Positions 23,639 through 33,134 of a DNA stretch of 64,000 nt are shown one piece after another. The notes under the pieces were generated by a model. The model did no database searches. It had not been told where the DNA came from and saw only the letters and a program-made list of their open reading frames with translations. The position numbers and the translations under genes are program-made. How positions within the stretch are numbered: position 1 is the stretch's first letter; each line of letters opens with the position of its first letter. Source of the stretch: Candidatus Peribacteria bacterium (GTDB taxonomy: Bacteria > Patescibacteriota > Gracilibacteria > Peribacterales > Peribacteraceae); assembly GCA_943350395.1 (NCBI GenBank), contig CALRAD010000002.1, forward strand, positions 62,001-126,000, given 5' to 3'.

Positions 23639-24883
23639 TCATACCAGCTCTTTCCCGCCTGTAGGAATTTGTTTCGAGGCGGATGCGTCTTTCAGGGCCT
23701 TCGTGAAGAGTCGCTTCACCGCATCTTCCGAGAACATCGAGAACGCTTTGTCGTACGCATTGCAGGCAAGCTCGTTCCTCCGTACCGGATCAAACAGCTC
23801 AGAGAGCCCGTCGACGAATTCCTCCGGTGTCGTGCAGAGAAGTACTTCTTTGCCGTTCACGAACGGATAGCCTGCGGTCTTTGTGGTGAGCAGAGGAAGA
23901 GAGCGACACAGCGGTTCGAAGACTTTTTGCTGCATGCCCGTCCCCGAGATCCACGGGCAGAGTGCCGCGTCCATCGTAAATAGGAATGCGCTAAGATCCT
24001 CAATGTATCCGGTTGTCAGCACGTCGGGCCCAAGAAGATATTCATATTGCTTTGGGAATTTTTTCCCCGTCAGGTGGAAGCGGATTTTTCCGGCAAGTTT
24101 TTTTCGCACAATCGGTACGATTTTCGTGAGGAGAAAATCGAGTGCATCGCGATTGTGGCCCATATTGTAATTAGAACTCAGAAACACCACATCGAGGATT
24201 TCTTTGCGCTCATGATGCTTCCTGACAAAGCACTTCGAGAGTCCCCTGAGTGGCATCACGCCGGTTTTTTTGGCGCCGAGGCTCGCATAGTATTTCTCTT
24301 CGTCAGGTGAGATCGCAAGAATCAGGTCACTTTCTCGAGCGGCGATGCGTTCACCAGGGTGCTTCGGGAGAGACTTGAGACGTGACAGTAAGCTGCCTCC
24401 GTGTTCGTCGATGCAGTTTTGAGGTTCATGAAGCGAAGATTTGACGATCATTGGAATGCCGTACTTCTTGAGCAATCGCAGAACAGGCCAGTGTGAGGAA
24501 TATTCCATCCAAACCAAGTCGGGCTTGAATTGCTTCAGCGTATCGATGACAACGCGTTCGTATGCGGGATCGGTGTATTCGAGTGCGGCGCCGTCGAGAA
24601 GTGCCGGATTTTTGAGAATGGAGAAGAACTTTCGGAAGAGAAGCTTCCATGGATGTCTTGGGTGTTTCACAAGTGTGAGTGGTATTCCTGCTTTCTCGAA
24701 CGCGTTCCGAGCACCCGTTGCATCTTGGAAATGATGAATTTTTGCGATCACGGAAATCTCATGCCCCAGTGCTTTCATCTGCTGCATTCCAGAAAAGCGA
24801 TCTTGTTGGCATGCACCCGACACCGGAAACGGCACCCACGGAGTGAGGATTAGAATGCGGCGTGGTTCCTGCGGAGTATTCAT
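23639..24883 (-). CDS. GT4-like glycosyltransferase
   Basis: 414 residues. The N-terminus RRILILTPWVPFPVSGACQQDR and the C-terminal half with FHLTGKKFPKQYEYL and GTGMQQKVFEPLCRSLPLLTTK resemble the GT4 branch in which the E-x7-E region is written as GTGxxxKxxEal. It would add one sugar to the growing repeat unit in the cytoplasm. It lies between the oxidoreductase and the GDP-mannose dehydratase with gaps under 10 bp. Confidence 0.8.
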   Translation of the reverse strand: MNTPQEPRRILILTPWVPFPVSGACQQDRFSGMQQMKALGHEISVIAKIHHFQDATGARNAFEKAGIPLTLVKHPRHPWKLLFRKFFSILKNPALLDGAALEYTDPAYERVVIDTLKQFKPDLVWMEYSSHWPVLRLLKKYGIPMIVKSSLHEPQNCIDEHGGSLLSRLKSLPKHPGERIAARESDLILAISPDEEKYYASLGAKKTGVMPLRGLSKCFVRKHHERKEILDVVFLSSNYNMGHNRDALDFLLTKIVPIVRKKLAGKIRFHLTGKKFPKQYEYLLGPDVLTTGYIEDLSAFLFTMDAALCPWISGTGMQQKVFEPLCRSLPLLTTKTAGYPFVNGKEVLLCTTPEEFVDGLSELFDPVRRNELACNAYDKAFSMFSEDAVKRLFTKALKDASASKQIPTGGKELV

Positions 24884-24889
24884 TGTCTT

Positions 24890-25930
24890 CTAGAGTGTGA
24901 TGCCGAAGAGTGCGCAGTCGGCTTTCATCATGATGAGTGCGAGTTCTTCGAGTGTTGTCTTCGATTCCCATCCGAGGATTCTCTTCGCTTTTGCGGGGTT
25001 TCCGAGGAGCGTATCCACTTCCGCGGGGCGCTGGTACCGAGGGTCGATGGCGACGATCGTTTTTCCTTTCGCATCGACATAGATTTCATCGTTTCCCTTT
25101 CCGGATTTTTCCCAGCGGATGCCGGCGTGACTCAGGCAGTACTCGAGGAATTCCCGTACCGAGCATTGTTTGCCGGTGGCGAGCACGAAATCATCCGGAG
25201 TCGACTCTTGCAGCATCCTCCACATCCCTTCCACGAATTCCGGCGCGTATCCCCAGTCGCGGCGCGCTTCCAGATTTCCGAGGTAAAGGCACTCCTGCTT
25301 CTTGCTCAAAATTTTCGCGATACTCATGGTGATTTTTCTCGTGACGAAATTTTCGCCTCTGCGAGGAGACTCGTGGTTAAAGAGAATGCCATTGCACGCA
25401 AACATGCCGTAACTTTCGCGGTAGTTCTGTGTCAGGAAGTACGCGTACGCTTTTGCACATGCATAGGGACTGCGGGGATGGAATGGCGTCGTTTCCGTTT
25501 GCGGGGTCTCTTTAACTTTTCCGTAGAGCTCGCTGCTGCTTGCCTGATAAAATTTTGCAGGAATTTTACTTGTTCGCAGTGCTTCCAAGATTCTGGTCGC
25601 GCTGAGCCCCGTGATATCCCCTGTGCTTTCGGGGATTTCAAAACTGACGCCGACGTGGCTCTGTGCGCCGAGGTGATAGACTTCGTCGGGGACGGTCTCG
25701 AGGATGACTCTGAGCAGTGAACTGCTGTCGGAGAGATCTCCGTAGTGGAGGAAGAGGGGGTATTTTGCTGAATGACGATCATGGAAAAGGTGTTCGATGC
25801 GACCGCGGTTGAAGGTGGAAGCTCTCCGCACGAGACCGTGCACTTCATACCCTTTCGAGAGGAGTAATTCCGCAAGGTACGAACCGTCTTGGCCCGTGAT
25901 GCCGGTGATAAGTGCCTTCTTTGCGCTCAT
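24890..25930 (-). CDS. gmd: GDP-mannose 4,6-dehydratase
   Basis: 346 residues from the ATG at 25930 ([19 protein letters not shown]). The frame extends to 25978, but those residues ([11 protein letters not shown]) are not family-like. The enzyme makes GDP-4-keto-6-deoxymannose. Diagnostic segments: [15 protein letters not shown] with NADP contact, [29 protein letters not shown], the catalytic Tyr/Lys in [27 protein letters not shown] and the [12 protein letters not shown]-terminal tail. The divergent gene at 25985 encodes the next enzyme in GDP-fucose synthesis. Confidence 0.93.
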   Translation of the reverse strand: MSAKKALITGITGQDGSYLAELLLSKGYEVHGLVRRASTFNRGRIEHLFHDRHSAKYPLFLHYGDLSDSSSLLRVILETVPDEVYHLGAQSHVGVSFEIPESTGDITGLSATRILEALRTSKIPAKFYQASSSELYGKVKETPQTETTPFHPRSPYACAKAYAYFLTQNYRESYGMFACNGILFNHESPRRGENFVTRKITMSIAKILSKKQECLYLGNLEARRDWGYAPEFVEGMWRMLQESTPDDFVLATGKQCSVREFLEYCLSHAGIRWEKSGKGNDEIYVDAKGKTIVAIDPRYQRPAEVDTLLGNPAKAKRILGWESKTTLEELALIMMKADCALFGITL

Positions 25931-25984
25931 GGATCCGTTACAGTGTAGCGGATGTAGGTCTCTGAGTCGTGGTACCATTGTATT

Positions 25985-26938
25985 ATGACTGATCTACACG
26001 GGAAAAGGATCCTCGTGACCGGCGGAAGGGGGTTTCTGGGGCGAGCCATCTGTGACGAGCTTAAGAAGTCCGGCGTGACGGATATCGTCGTTCCGGAGTC
26101 AAAAACCCACGATCTTCGTGAGAAAAGCATCTGCATGGAGGTGCTTCGCGGCGCGGATATCGTCATTCACTGCGCCGCACACGTCGGTGGCATCGGACTG
26201 AATGCAAAGCGTCCGGCAGAAATGTTCTATGACAATGCAATCATGGGCATTCAGTTGATTCATGCTGCAAAAGAACAAGGACTCTCAAAAGTCGTTCTTA
26301 TTGGCACCGCATGCGTGTACCCAAAAATATGCCCGATTCCGCTTCGGGAAGAAAAGCTTTGGGACGGATATCCGAATGAGGAAACGGGAGCCTATGGACT
26401 TGCAAAAAAAATGCTGTTTGTTCAGGCGGACGCGTATCGAAAGCAGTACGGCCTCCGAAGCATCGTGCTGATCCCCACCAATCTCTACGGTCCTTTCGAT
26501 ACGTTCGATCCGGAGTACGGACATGTGATCCCTTCTCTGATTTGTCGCATGACGGAAGCGAAAGACAAGAAAGAGCCGACGTTTGCAGTGTGGGGAACGG
26601 GAAAAGCGACGCGTGAATTTCTCTTCGTGCGAGATGCGGCACGTGCGATTGTCTTGGCGACAGCAACGGAGGAAGAGTGCGGTCCGGTGAATCTCGGCAC
26701 AGGAGAAGAAACGCCGATTACAGAACTTGTGCGTCTGCTTCAGAAGATTATCGGATACGAGGGAACAATTGTTTGGGACGCTACGAAGCCGGATGGGCAA
26801 CCGAGGAGATGCATGGATGTCTCGCGAGCAAAGAAGATCTTTGGTTTCACCGCAACGACGGGTCTCGAGGACGGACTTCGGGAAACGGTTGCATGGTTTT
26901 TGGATCAGCGGAGAAAAGAAGAAGTGATGGTAAGATAG
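25985..26938 (+). CDS. fcl: GDP-L-fucose synthase (epimerase-reductase)
   Basis: 317 residues. It converts GDP-4-keto-6-deoxymannose to GDP-L-fucose with NADPH. The start is [44 protein letters not shown], the catalytic Tyr/Lys in [10 protein letters not shown], and [19 protein letters not shown] are the standard GMER/Fcl blocks. Together with gmd across the divergent junction it gives a full GDP-mannose to GDP-fucose route. The start is probably leaderless: TGGTACCAT (extended -10) ends 6 bases before the ATG. Confidence 0.93.
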   Translation: MTDLHGKRILVTGGRGFLGRAICDELKKSGVTDIVVPESKTHDLREKSICMEVLRGADIVIHCAAHVGGIGLNAKRPAEMFYDNAIMGIQLIHAAKEQGLSKVVLIGTACVYPKICPIPLREEKLWDGYPNEETGAYGLAKKMLFVQADAYRKQYGLRSIVLIPTNLYGPFDTFDPEYGHVIPSLICRMTEAKDKKEPTFAVWGTGKATREFLFVRDAARAIVLATATEEECGPVNLGTGEETPITELVRLLQKIIGYEGTIVWDATKPDGQPRRCMDVSRAKKIFGFTATTGLEDGLRETVAWFLDQRRKEEVMVR

Positions 26939-26944
26939 TTCGGT

Positions 26945-28381
26945 ATGCTCGAAGAAAAGACACGGGACTACGGAACGATTCTTTTCCGGCTTGCCGTGCT
27001 GATGTATGGTATTGCGCTCGTTGCGTACTTTTTTCATGCGCTTGATTTAAATCCGCAGTTTGATACGCAGGGCATTCGCTACTCTCTTGAATTGCTCTCT
27101 GCGAGGGACCAAGGTCAATTGTGGGACTGGATGACGCAGGTACCGCCGCGGAAGTATCCGTTTTTGTACATTTTGCCATTCTCGCTTCTCGAAAGTTTTT
27201 TCTGGGTGTCGGATGAAGGGATGGACATGATTCATGTCCATGCGATCGCACGTTTCGTGACGATTCTGTATGCCTTGGGAATTTTTTTCGTACTGAGTCG
27301 TATCACGCGTCGACTCTTCGATGATCATCGAGCGGCCATTCTGCTTCTCATGACCAGTACGAACTTCTTCCTTTTCTCGACTGCTGTCAGACCTCACATG
27401 GCGGTCGCTTTCTGGATGATTCTGACGTTTGCTCTGTCGTACGAGATGAAGAAAAAGCCTTCGACCCTCGCGACGCTTCTCGCTTTCGGAGCGGCAGCAT
27501 GCGCGTTTGCGACATTGCAGAGTGGAATCTTTGCATTCCTCTTCCCTGTGTTTGCTCTCTTCTCTTATGATCGTCGCCTTTCATCACTGCTGAAGGCAGC
27601 CGGCTGGCTTGTCGGAGCAGGCGCAGTCGGACTCATCGTCGGTTACCCGTTCGTACTGAGGATGTTGTCGGGTGGTGCAGAAGGGGCAACGCTGGCTTCC
27701 GGGATGAATCATGATGTCGGTTTCTTTCTGCTTCCGCAGCTGCTTCCTGTGAAGCTTTGGCAATTGTTTGCGTGCGACAGCGTTCTTCTTCTTGCAGCGG
27801 TGTTCGGTGCATGGAAAACATGGCATACGAAGCAGAAGACCATGTCGATTTTGATCACACTTTCTCTCTTTTTGCTGGTCTTTGGCATGCAACCGATCAC
27901 ATCGCCAAGGTTTTTTATTCCCGTCCTTCCTCTTCTTGCCGTTCTCGCAGCACCTGCGCTCATTGGTCAACGAAGATTGCAAATGGCAATAGCGATTCTG
28001 TGTATTCTGATGTTTTCGAAATTGGCAATGCTTGCAGCGCAGCCGAACACGTATCAGAGAGCCAGTGCATTCGTGAATGCACAAGATGGTTTTCTTCTCA
28101 CGCGCATACCAACGTATTTCCTCAATGTTCCCGATGAAAAATACGCGAAAGTCGACCAGAATGCCGATCGTCTGTTCTTCTTGTTGAAAGAGGACGAGCG
28201 TATTCCGGAAGTGGAAGCATTGCCGCTTTGCGCCTCTTTTCTTGCAACAAGTTTGCCGACCGAAAGGCTCGTTTCCAATTACATGTTCCTATGGCAGGAG
28301 GTAGAGTGGCCACTGCTGTACTTGGCAGGGACTAAGTCACTCGGGATCAATCTTCGCATGTACTGTACGTCGCCGCTCTGA
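26945..28381 (+). CDS. Polytopic membrane protein, probable GT-C glycosyltransferase
   Basis: 478 residues with about ten hydrophobic segments, for example RLAVLMYGIALVAYFFHAL near the N-terminus and SILITLSLFLLVFGM later. The topology and Arg/Asp loop after the first segment resemble the PMT/ArnT (GT39) families, which take sugars from polyprenyl-phosphate donors outside the membrane. A clear DE or DD catalytic motif in the first loop is not evident (it reads DLNPQFDTQG), so the assignment is tentative. A TAAGAT hexamer with an upstream TG ends 8 bases before the ATG. Confidence 0.6.
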   Translation: MLEEKTRDYGTILFRLAVLMYGIALVAYFFHALDLNPQFDTQGIRYSLELLSARDQGQLWDWMTQVPPRKYPFLYILPFSLLESFFWVSDEGMDMIHVHAIARFVTILYALGIFFVLSRITRRLFDDHRAAILLLMTSTNFFLFSTAVRPHMAVAFWMILTFALSYEMKKKPSTLATLLAFGAAACAFATLQSGIFAFLFPVFALFSYDRRLSSLLKAAGWLVGAGAVGLIVGYPFVLRMLSGGAEGATLASGMNHDVGFFLLPQLLPVKLWQLFACDSVLLLAAVFGAWKTWHTKQKTMSILITLSLFLLVFGMQPITSPRFFIPVLPLLAVLAAPALIGQRRLQMAIAILCILMFSKLAMLAAQPNTYQRASAFVNAQDGFLLTRIPTYFLNVPDEKYAKVDQNADRLFFLLKEDERIPEVEALPLCASFLATSLPTERLVSNYMFLWQEVEWPLLYLAGTKSLGINLRMYCTSPL

Positions 28382-28406
28382 GACTTTTTTCCCTCCGGAT
28401 TCACGC

Positions 28407-29576
28407 ATGCGCATTGCTTACTGCACCAACGTCCGACTCCCGAGCGAAAGGGCGCACGGTCATCAGATTGCTAAAGTCACGCAGGCGCTTCGGGATATCG
28501 GGCACGAAGTCGAGATCTTCGCGCCGTTCAGGAAGAATGCGATCGACGAGAGTTTTGCGTCGTACTACGGGCTCACTGACAATGTGCATTTGCATCATCT
28601 CGGAACAATCGACGGCATTGCCGCTTGGTGGGCGCCGGGCGTGATCGGTCTCAAGCTTACGACGTTTCTTTTTGGTCGCATTCTCGGAGATATCCTTCGG
28701 AAGCGGGCGAAGGAGTTCGACATGATCTACACACGTACTCCAGAGCTTCTGCCGGTGCTGTCGAGGATCGGCGTACCGTTGATCCTGGAGCTCCATCGGA
28801 TTCCGCGTCTCGGACGACGGAGATTTCTGTCGCTTATTCGCTCTTGTTCACTCATCGTCACCCTTACAAGCCCGATGCGCCAGGCACTGATCGATCTTGG
28901 CGTATCCGATATCCCGGTGATTGCAGAAGGCGACGCCGTCGATCTTCACGATTTCGAAGCCGTGCCCGACCCGAAGGCAACAAGAGATTCTTTGCGAGTG
29001 CCTCATGGCATGCCGCTCATCGTCTACGCAGGACAACTGGAGTCGATGGGACTTTCCAAGGGCATCCCCGAGCTTCTTGACGCACTCGAAATTCTTGCGA
29101 AGCGCGGGTTGGAGTTTCGAAGCGTGATCGCCGGAGGTCCCGAGAATGTCGCAGAGCACTTCAGGGAAACGCTTCCGGAAGTTTTCCGGACGCGCGTCAC
29201 GTTCACGGGTCACATCCCACACCTCAAGATTCCGACACTTCTCACAGCCGCCGATGTTCTCGTCTATCCGGCACCGAAGTCGGACCATCCCTTCTATCGT
29301 CGCGATACGTCGCCCTTGAAGCTCTTCGAGTACATGGCTGCCGGTCGTCCGACTGTCACGGCCGATCTTCCTCCGATTCACGATGCGATTGATGAAACGA
29401 TGACACGGTTTTTTCCTGCAGGAGACAGCATTGCACTTGCGGAGTGCATTCGCTTGACGCTCGAAGAGCCTGAAGCAAGCGCGAGAAGAGCAAAACTTGC
29501 ACGGGCTCATGTCGAGCATTTCACGTGGGAAAAACGCATGATTCGCATCTTGCAGGCTGCTAGAATCGCAACATGA
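28407..29576 (+). CDS. GT4-family glycosyltransferase
   Basis: 389 residues. N-terminal MRIAYCTNVRLPSERAHGHQ, then the acceptor domain. The C-terminal domain has VYAGQLESMGLSKGIPELL and GPENVAEHF, and the donor motif DTSPLKLFEYMAAGRPTV, typical of GT4. The donor sugar is unknown. Its TGA overlaps the ATG of wecB (29573-29576), so the two are coupled. Confidence 0.87.
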   Translation: MRIAYCTNVRLPSERAHGHQIAKVTQALRDIGHEVEIFAPFRKNAIDESFASYYGLTDNVHLHHLGTIDGIAAWWAPGVIGLKLTTFLFGRILGDILRKRAKEFDMIYTRTPELLPVLSRIGVPLILELHRIPRLGRRRFLSLIRSCSLIVTLTSPMRQALIDLGVSDIPVIAEGDAVDLHDFEAVPDPKATRDSLRVPHGMPLIVYAGQLESMGLSKGIPELLDALEILAKRGLEFRSVIAGGPENVAEHFRETLPEVFRTRVTFTGHIPHLKIPTLLTAADVLVYPAPKSDHPFYRRDTSPLKLFEYMAAGRPTVTADLPPIHDAIDETMTRFFPAGDSIALAECIRLTLEEPEASARRAKLARAHVEHFTWEKRMIRILQAARIAT

Positions 29577-30667
29577 TCACTGTTCTCAGCAGCGCCTCCG
29601 CACGTCCGAACTTTGTAAAACTCGCTGCCGTGCATTCTGCACTTTCGAAGCACAAAGACATTCGGCATGTCATCGTGCATACGGGGCAGCACTACGATCC
29701 GCTTCTGTCCGATATCTTCTTCACGCAGCTTGGCATTCCGCAGCCGGATTTCAATCTCGGAGTGAAAGGAGGAAGCGACAGAGAAGCGATCATTGCAATG
29801 ACGGAGCATGCCCTTCTTCCCGTACTCACTGAAGTGAAGCCGGATATTGTACTCGTCTACGGCGATGTGAACGGTGCCGTCGGTGCGGCGCGCGCTGCGA
29901 AAAGCACGGGCATACGACTTGGGCACGTCGAAGCAGGTCTTCGGTCGTTCGATGAATCGATGCCCGAGGAACTGAATCGCATTGAGATCGATCAGCTTGC
30001 AGACGAACTTTTCGTCACGGAACAATCGGGTCTTGAGAATCTCGACGTCGAAGGCATGAAAGGCAATATTCATTTCGTCGGCAATACGATGATCGACACG
30101 TTGATTCGAATGATGCCGCTCATCGATACCACGCCATTACCAGAATTAGGTATGGATGAGGTAAAGCCATTTGCGATTCTTACTCTTCATCGTCCTAGCA
30201 ATGTGGATAATCGTGAATATTTGCTCAATCTTGTGAGCTTTCTTGGGCAGGTAGATAAAAAAATGCCAATTGTGTTCCCTATGCATCCACGCTTTCATGG
30301 AATGATAACGAAGCCGGATCCTGATCGAACAACTGTTCCGCTTTTAAGCATTTCTCGTCCTATTGAGCCTCTAGGATATCTTCCATTCTTGAAGCTCATG
30401 AAATCGGCAGCTTTTATTTTGACCGATTCCGGAGGCATTCAGGAAGAAGCAGTTCTCCTGAAGAAGCGCTGTTTCACACTTCGACGGAATACAGAGCGAC
30501 CGAGCACGATCGAGAGCGGCAGTAATGTCTTGATTGATCCTAATGTTGCAGCTGATCGAGAAAAAGTTCTGGCTTTTACAAAAAATCCGATCACTCCTTC
30601 TATTACGATTCCTGAGAAGTGGGACGGGAAGGCGGGGGAGAGGATTGCGAGGGTTTTATCGGTCTAG
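29573..30667 (+). CDS. wecB: UDP-N-acetylglucosamine 2-epimerase (mosaic)
   Basis: 364 residues. It interconverts UDP-GlcNAc and UDP-ManNAc. Motifs: HTGQHYDPLLS, YGDVNGAVGAA, GHVEAGLRSFD, EELNRIEIDQ, and TDSGGIQEEAVLL. The canonical HRxEN motif reads HRPSN, a variation. From about 30130 codon use shifts to A/T-ending codons for several hundred bases, unlike the first half, which suggests a recombinant 3' half. The last 19 codons are duplicated as a fragment at 32060-32119. A TGCTAGAAT extended -10 ends 6 bases before the ATG. Confidence 0.9.
   Translation: MITVLSSASARPNFVKLAAVHSALSKHKDIRHVIVHTGQHYDPLLSDIFFTQLGIPQPDFNLGVKGGSDREAIIAMTEHALLPVLTEVKPDIVLVYGDVNGAVGAARAAKSTGIRLGHVEAGLRSFDESMPEELNRIEIDQLADELFVTEQSGLENLDVEGMKGNIHFVGNTMIDTLIRMMPLIDTTPLPELGMDEVKPFAILTLHRPSNVDNREYLLNLVSFLGQVDKKMPIVFPMHPRFHGMITKPDPDRTTVPLLSISRPIEPLGYLPFLKLMKSAAFILTDSGGIQEEAVLLKKRCFTLRRNTERPSTIESGSNVLIDPNVAADREKVLAFTKNPITPSITIPEKWDGKAGERIARVLSV
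30619..30649. repeat. 31-bp direct repeat, copy 1 (inside wecB 3' end)
   Basis: An exact 31-base stretch encoding WDGKAGERIA is found here and again at 32071-32101. It marks the left edge of a segment holding two unknown genes. Confidence 0.95.
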
Positions 30668-31708
30668 GCTGACTCCTGCATCTCTCGCTGCGTTTTGAAT
30701 GCTCTCAATCCAACGATTGTTGATTTTTGTGAAACTGAAATCATGGTCGGAGCACAAAAGATTTTTCGGCAGGCATTGAGGCAGCAAAACGTACACATTG
30801 CAGTTTTTTTGCAGCAAGGAAGTCATTGACGCCGCATGAGCAGCTCCGAAGAAAATCACGGGGGTACGTTGCTCCGCCAGTTCCCATACATGATCGGCGA
30901 GAAAAATTTCTCTTTGCAGCGAAACAACATCCTCGACTTCGGCACCCTTTTTGTTTTGTGCCAACAGCGCGGCATAGACTTCGTGCAGCGGACTTTGTAT
31001 CGGGGAATCCCCGAATTGAATCAGGTCAGCTTCGTGATTGTTTCCTTTTGAGATTGAGCACTTAATTCTTTCATGTTTTGTCACATCCACTCCCCAACGG
31101 GAAAATGCCTCTTCCCTTGCGCCGAGAAATCGCGTGAGTATTTCTGCGCCTTTGGCGTGGAGCTCGGCGGACTCCGTTCCGATGATTTTTTTGCTCGGTG
31201 CCATATCGACCGCGTTGAATTTTTTCCCCACCTGATTGATTAAATGGTCGAAGGTCATTTTGCCTTCGCCGGTTTCAAACAAATAACGTTGCGCTTTTTT
31301 CGAAAAAATACCGGCTTTTTCATCGTCGGTTTCCGGTACCGAATCATCGTGTAAAAGTTCGTTTCTTTTTCGTTCTCCCACAACAAGTCCTTCCGCCATC
31401 CAGGAAGCCGTTTTATTGTTTTTGTTCAGCCAATACGCGATCTGACACGTCTCATAAAATCCTTGCAAAACGTCCGGGTTCTCAATATTTCGTCCCGATA
31501 GGTGAGCTTGTGCGATTAGGTAAACATCGCGATCGGAGCCTTCGGCGGAAAGGCACGGGAAATGTCGTATTCGTGCGATGTTTCTTCGTTCAATCTCTTG
31601 AAGCGCCTGTTCGATTTCTTTTTTTTCGACAAGGAGAGGAGATACTCGAGTTGTATCGTGTTTCGCAGGAGGCAGGTTCTGCGTCTGTGTTTCCAAGACG
31701 GTTTGCAT
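30656..31708 (-). CDS. Unknown protein, 350 residues
   Basis: A soluble protein with no signal or membrane segment. Two short stretches, DVYLIAQAHLSG near residue 63 and VIFFGAAHAASM near residue 285, resemble the two small-residue/His motifs of the TraB/GumN (EreA/ChaN-like) superfamily, but the match is weak and I do not assign a function. Codon use is richer in A/T than in the glycan genes around it. It follows the 98-residue gene by 9 bp, so the two form an operon. Its last 12 bp overlap the convergent wecB end. Confidence 0.6.
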   Translation of the reverse strand: MQTVLETQTQNLPPAKHDTTRVSPLLVEKKEIEQALQEIERRNIARIRHFPCLSAEGSDRDVYLIAQAHLSGRNIENPDVLQGFYETCQIAYWLNKNNKTASWMAEGLVVGERKRNELLHDDSVPETDDEKAGIFSKKAQRYLFETGEGKMTFDHLINQVGKKFNAVDMAPSKKIIGTESAELHAKGAEILTRFLGAREEAFSRWGVDVTKHERIKCSISKGNNHEADLIQFGDSPIQSPLHEVYAALLAQNKKGAEVEDVVSLQREIFLADHVWELAEQRTPVIFFGAAHAASMTSLLQKNCNVYVLLPQCLPKNLLCSDHDFSFTKINNRWIESIQNAARDAGVSLDR

Positions 31709-31717
31709 CGCATTTCT

Positions 31718-32014
31718 TTACTCTTCGATTGCTGCTGCTTCCAATGTGCTCTTGAGATTTGGGAACGTCGTTTCAAAAAATTCACGCACATTCGGTATTT
31801 GAATTTTCTGATTCACGAGCAAGGTTCGTGTGCGTTGCGCGCTTTTGTTGACAGCATTAATGAATTCGAGTGCCAGTCGATCGTCGACATCGGCTTTTCC
31901 AAGCTGTCCAAGACATTGTTTGGCTAGCGCCACTTCTGCAGGAGATTTAGAACGGTCGGCCATGCATGATGTTGTAAAAAATGGAACCGCCTCAGCCGCT
32001 GAACGCAGTCTCAT
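31718..32014 (-). CDS. Small unknown protein, 98 residues
   Basis: Mostly helical by composition, with no cysteine pair or membrane segment. I keep the ATG at 32014 because a strong promoter places the transcription start on that codon; an internal ATG at 31963 (MADRSKSP) is an alternative with no visible ribosome binding site. It is the first gene of a two-gene unit with the 350-residue protein. Size and order would suit a small regulator or antitoxin-like partner, but nothing in the sequence shows that. Confidence 0.6.
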   Translation of the reverse strand: MRLRSAAEAVPFFTTSCMADRSKSPAEVALAKQCLGQLGKADVDDRLALEFINAVNKSAQRTRTLLVNQKIQIPNVREFFETTFPNLKSTLEAAAIEE

Positions 32015-32021
32015 TTTATAT

Positions 32022-32050
32022 ATTATATTATAAATACTTTAAATTGGCAA
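32022..32050 (-). promoter_or_regulatory. Strong sigma-70 promoter, leaderless
   Basis: On the minus strand: TTGCCA (32050-32045), 17-base spacer, TATAAT (32027-32022), then 7 bases to the ATG at 32014. The spacing puts +1 on the start codon. Confidence 0.85.
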
Positions 32051-32059
32051 GAGTTACTC

Positions 32060-32119
32060 ACTCCCGAGCTGTGGGACGGGAAGGCGGGGGAGAGGATTGC
32101 GGGCCTGCTGAACAGGTAG
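32060..32119 (+). pseudogene. Orphan 3' fragment of wecB
   Basis: TPELWDGKAGERIAGLLNR and a stop codon are encoded here, matching the end of the intact wecB (IPEKWDGKAGERIARVLSV). Only these 19 codons and the stop remain, with no start. This looks like the 3' end of the original gene left behind when a segment carrying a different 3' end and two unknown genes entered. Confidence 0.85.
32071..32101. repeat. 31-bp direct repeat, copy 2
   Basis: Identical to 30619-30649, 1452 bp away. It bounds the inserted two-gene segment on the right. Confidence 0.95.
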
Positions 32120-32122
32120 TCC

Positions 32123-33100
32123 TTATTCCTGTTCCGATTCCAGTTCCCTTCTCCATTCATCCGGCAGTTTTTGAAAGTACGCTCTGATTTTTTCCCACTC
32201 GCCTGACTCTCTTGCATCCACGCTTACATTTTCTGCTTCCTTCAGTCCAAGGCACATCGTTTGCATTGCTTCATCAGTTTGATTGATCACCCAAAGCATT
32301 TCTCCGATAAGGAGGTGTGACACCGCTTTTTGCTTGAGTGTCGCCGGAAGTTCTTCGAGTGCTTCTTTCAATCTTCCGATCAATGCGGTTTTTTGCGAGA
32401 GCATTGTGTCATGTTCCATAAGCTCATCTGCATTTTGGGTAATGCTGTCGCATAGTCTGCGTATGCATCGTTCGTAGAGTGATGCCGGCAGGATCGGATC
32501 GATAATCTTTGTCATCTCTTCTTGTCGATTGAGAAAGAATTCGGCGATTGATTCCACTCCCGGTGCCGGAAGTTTTGCAGCTGCCATATACGCCAAGCCG
32601 AGTTTGTATCCTGTATCTGCATCTTCGTTGGCATGGAGTATCTCGATCACCTCCATGGAGTCATCGGATAATCGGCAAAGAATGCGTTCCGCAGAACTTC
32701 GTCCGATTCCATCGTCGGTATTCTCTTCAAGGTATCGTCGTGACAATGTCAAAAGTTCAGCTTCCTCCTGCTCTCCCAGAAGAAATTTCATCCAGAGTAC
32801 TGTGCCTGCCATCAAACGCGTGCGTGTTTCATACTGCTGATCAAAAAAATCCCTTGCCTGCTCTTCCATCTTTCCCCATCTCTGGGATTGAGCGTCGAGT
32901 GATGAGTGCTCTATCTCGGTAAAGATCACAGAAGTGATAAATTGGATTTCCCTCCGTGCATCCTGTTGCATTGCAAGAACTTTTCTCTGCACCGCTAGCA
33001 TTGAATCTGATTCCACCTCATTTTTTACTCCATTTTTGTGCAATGACCATGCTTCCTGAAGCAGGGCTTCGTATTTGTCGTCAAATTTCTGTGCATCCAT
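32123..33100 (-). CDS. Unknown all-helical protein, 325 residues
   Basis: Rich in Glu, Leu, Gln and Met with long amphipathic stretches. A TPR-like or other alpha-solenoid fold is possible (SAERILCRLSDDSMEVIEIL and ADTGYKLGLAYMAAAKLP look like helical hairpins). No catalytic motif, signal or membrane segment is visible. Base composition is AT-richer than flanking genes. It has its own promoter (TTGACA at 33134-33129) with a start probably within a few bases of the ATG. I do not recognise the family. Confidence 0.6.
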   Translation of the reverse strand: MDAQKFDDKYEALLQEAWSLHKNGVKNEVESDSMLAVQRKVLAMQQDARREIQFITSVIFTEIEHSSLDAQSQRWGKMEEQARDFFDQQYETRTRLMAGTVLWMKFLLGEQEEAELLTLSRRYLEENTDDGIGRSSAERILCRLSDDSMEVIEILHANEDADTGYKLGLAYMAAAKLPAPGVESIAEFFLNRQEEMTKIIDPILPASLYERCIRRLCDSITQNADELMEHDTMLSQKTALIGRLKEALEELPATLKQKAVSHLLIGEMLWVINQTDEAMQTMCLGLKEAENVSVDARESGEWEKIRAYFQKLPDEWRRELESEQE

Positions 33101-33106
33101 AAATTT

Positions 33107-33134
33107 ATATTATAACTTATTTTGTATTTGTCAA
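33107..33134 (-). promoter_or_regulatory. Promoter of the 325-residue unknown gene
   Basis: TTGACA at 33134-33129 lies inside the end of the next gene. It is followed by a TATAATAT run: TAATAT at 33112-33107 gives a 16-base spacer, TATAAT at 33114-33109 a 14-base one. The -10 ends 6-8 bases before the ATG at 33100. Confidence 0.7.
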
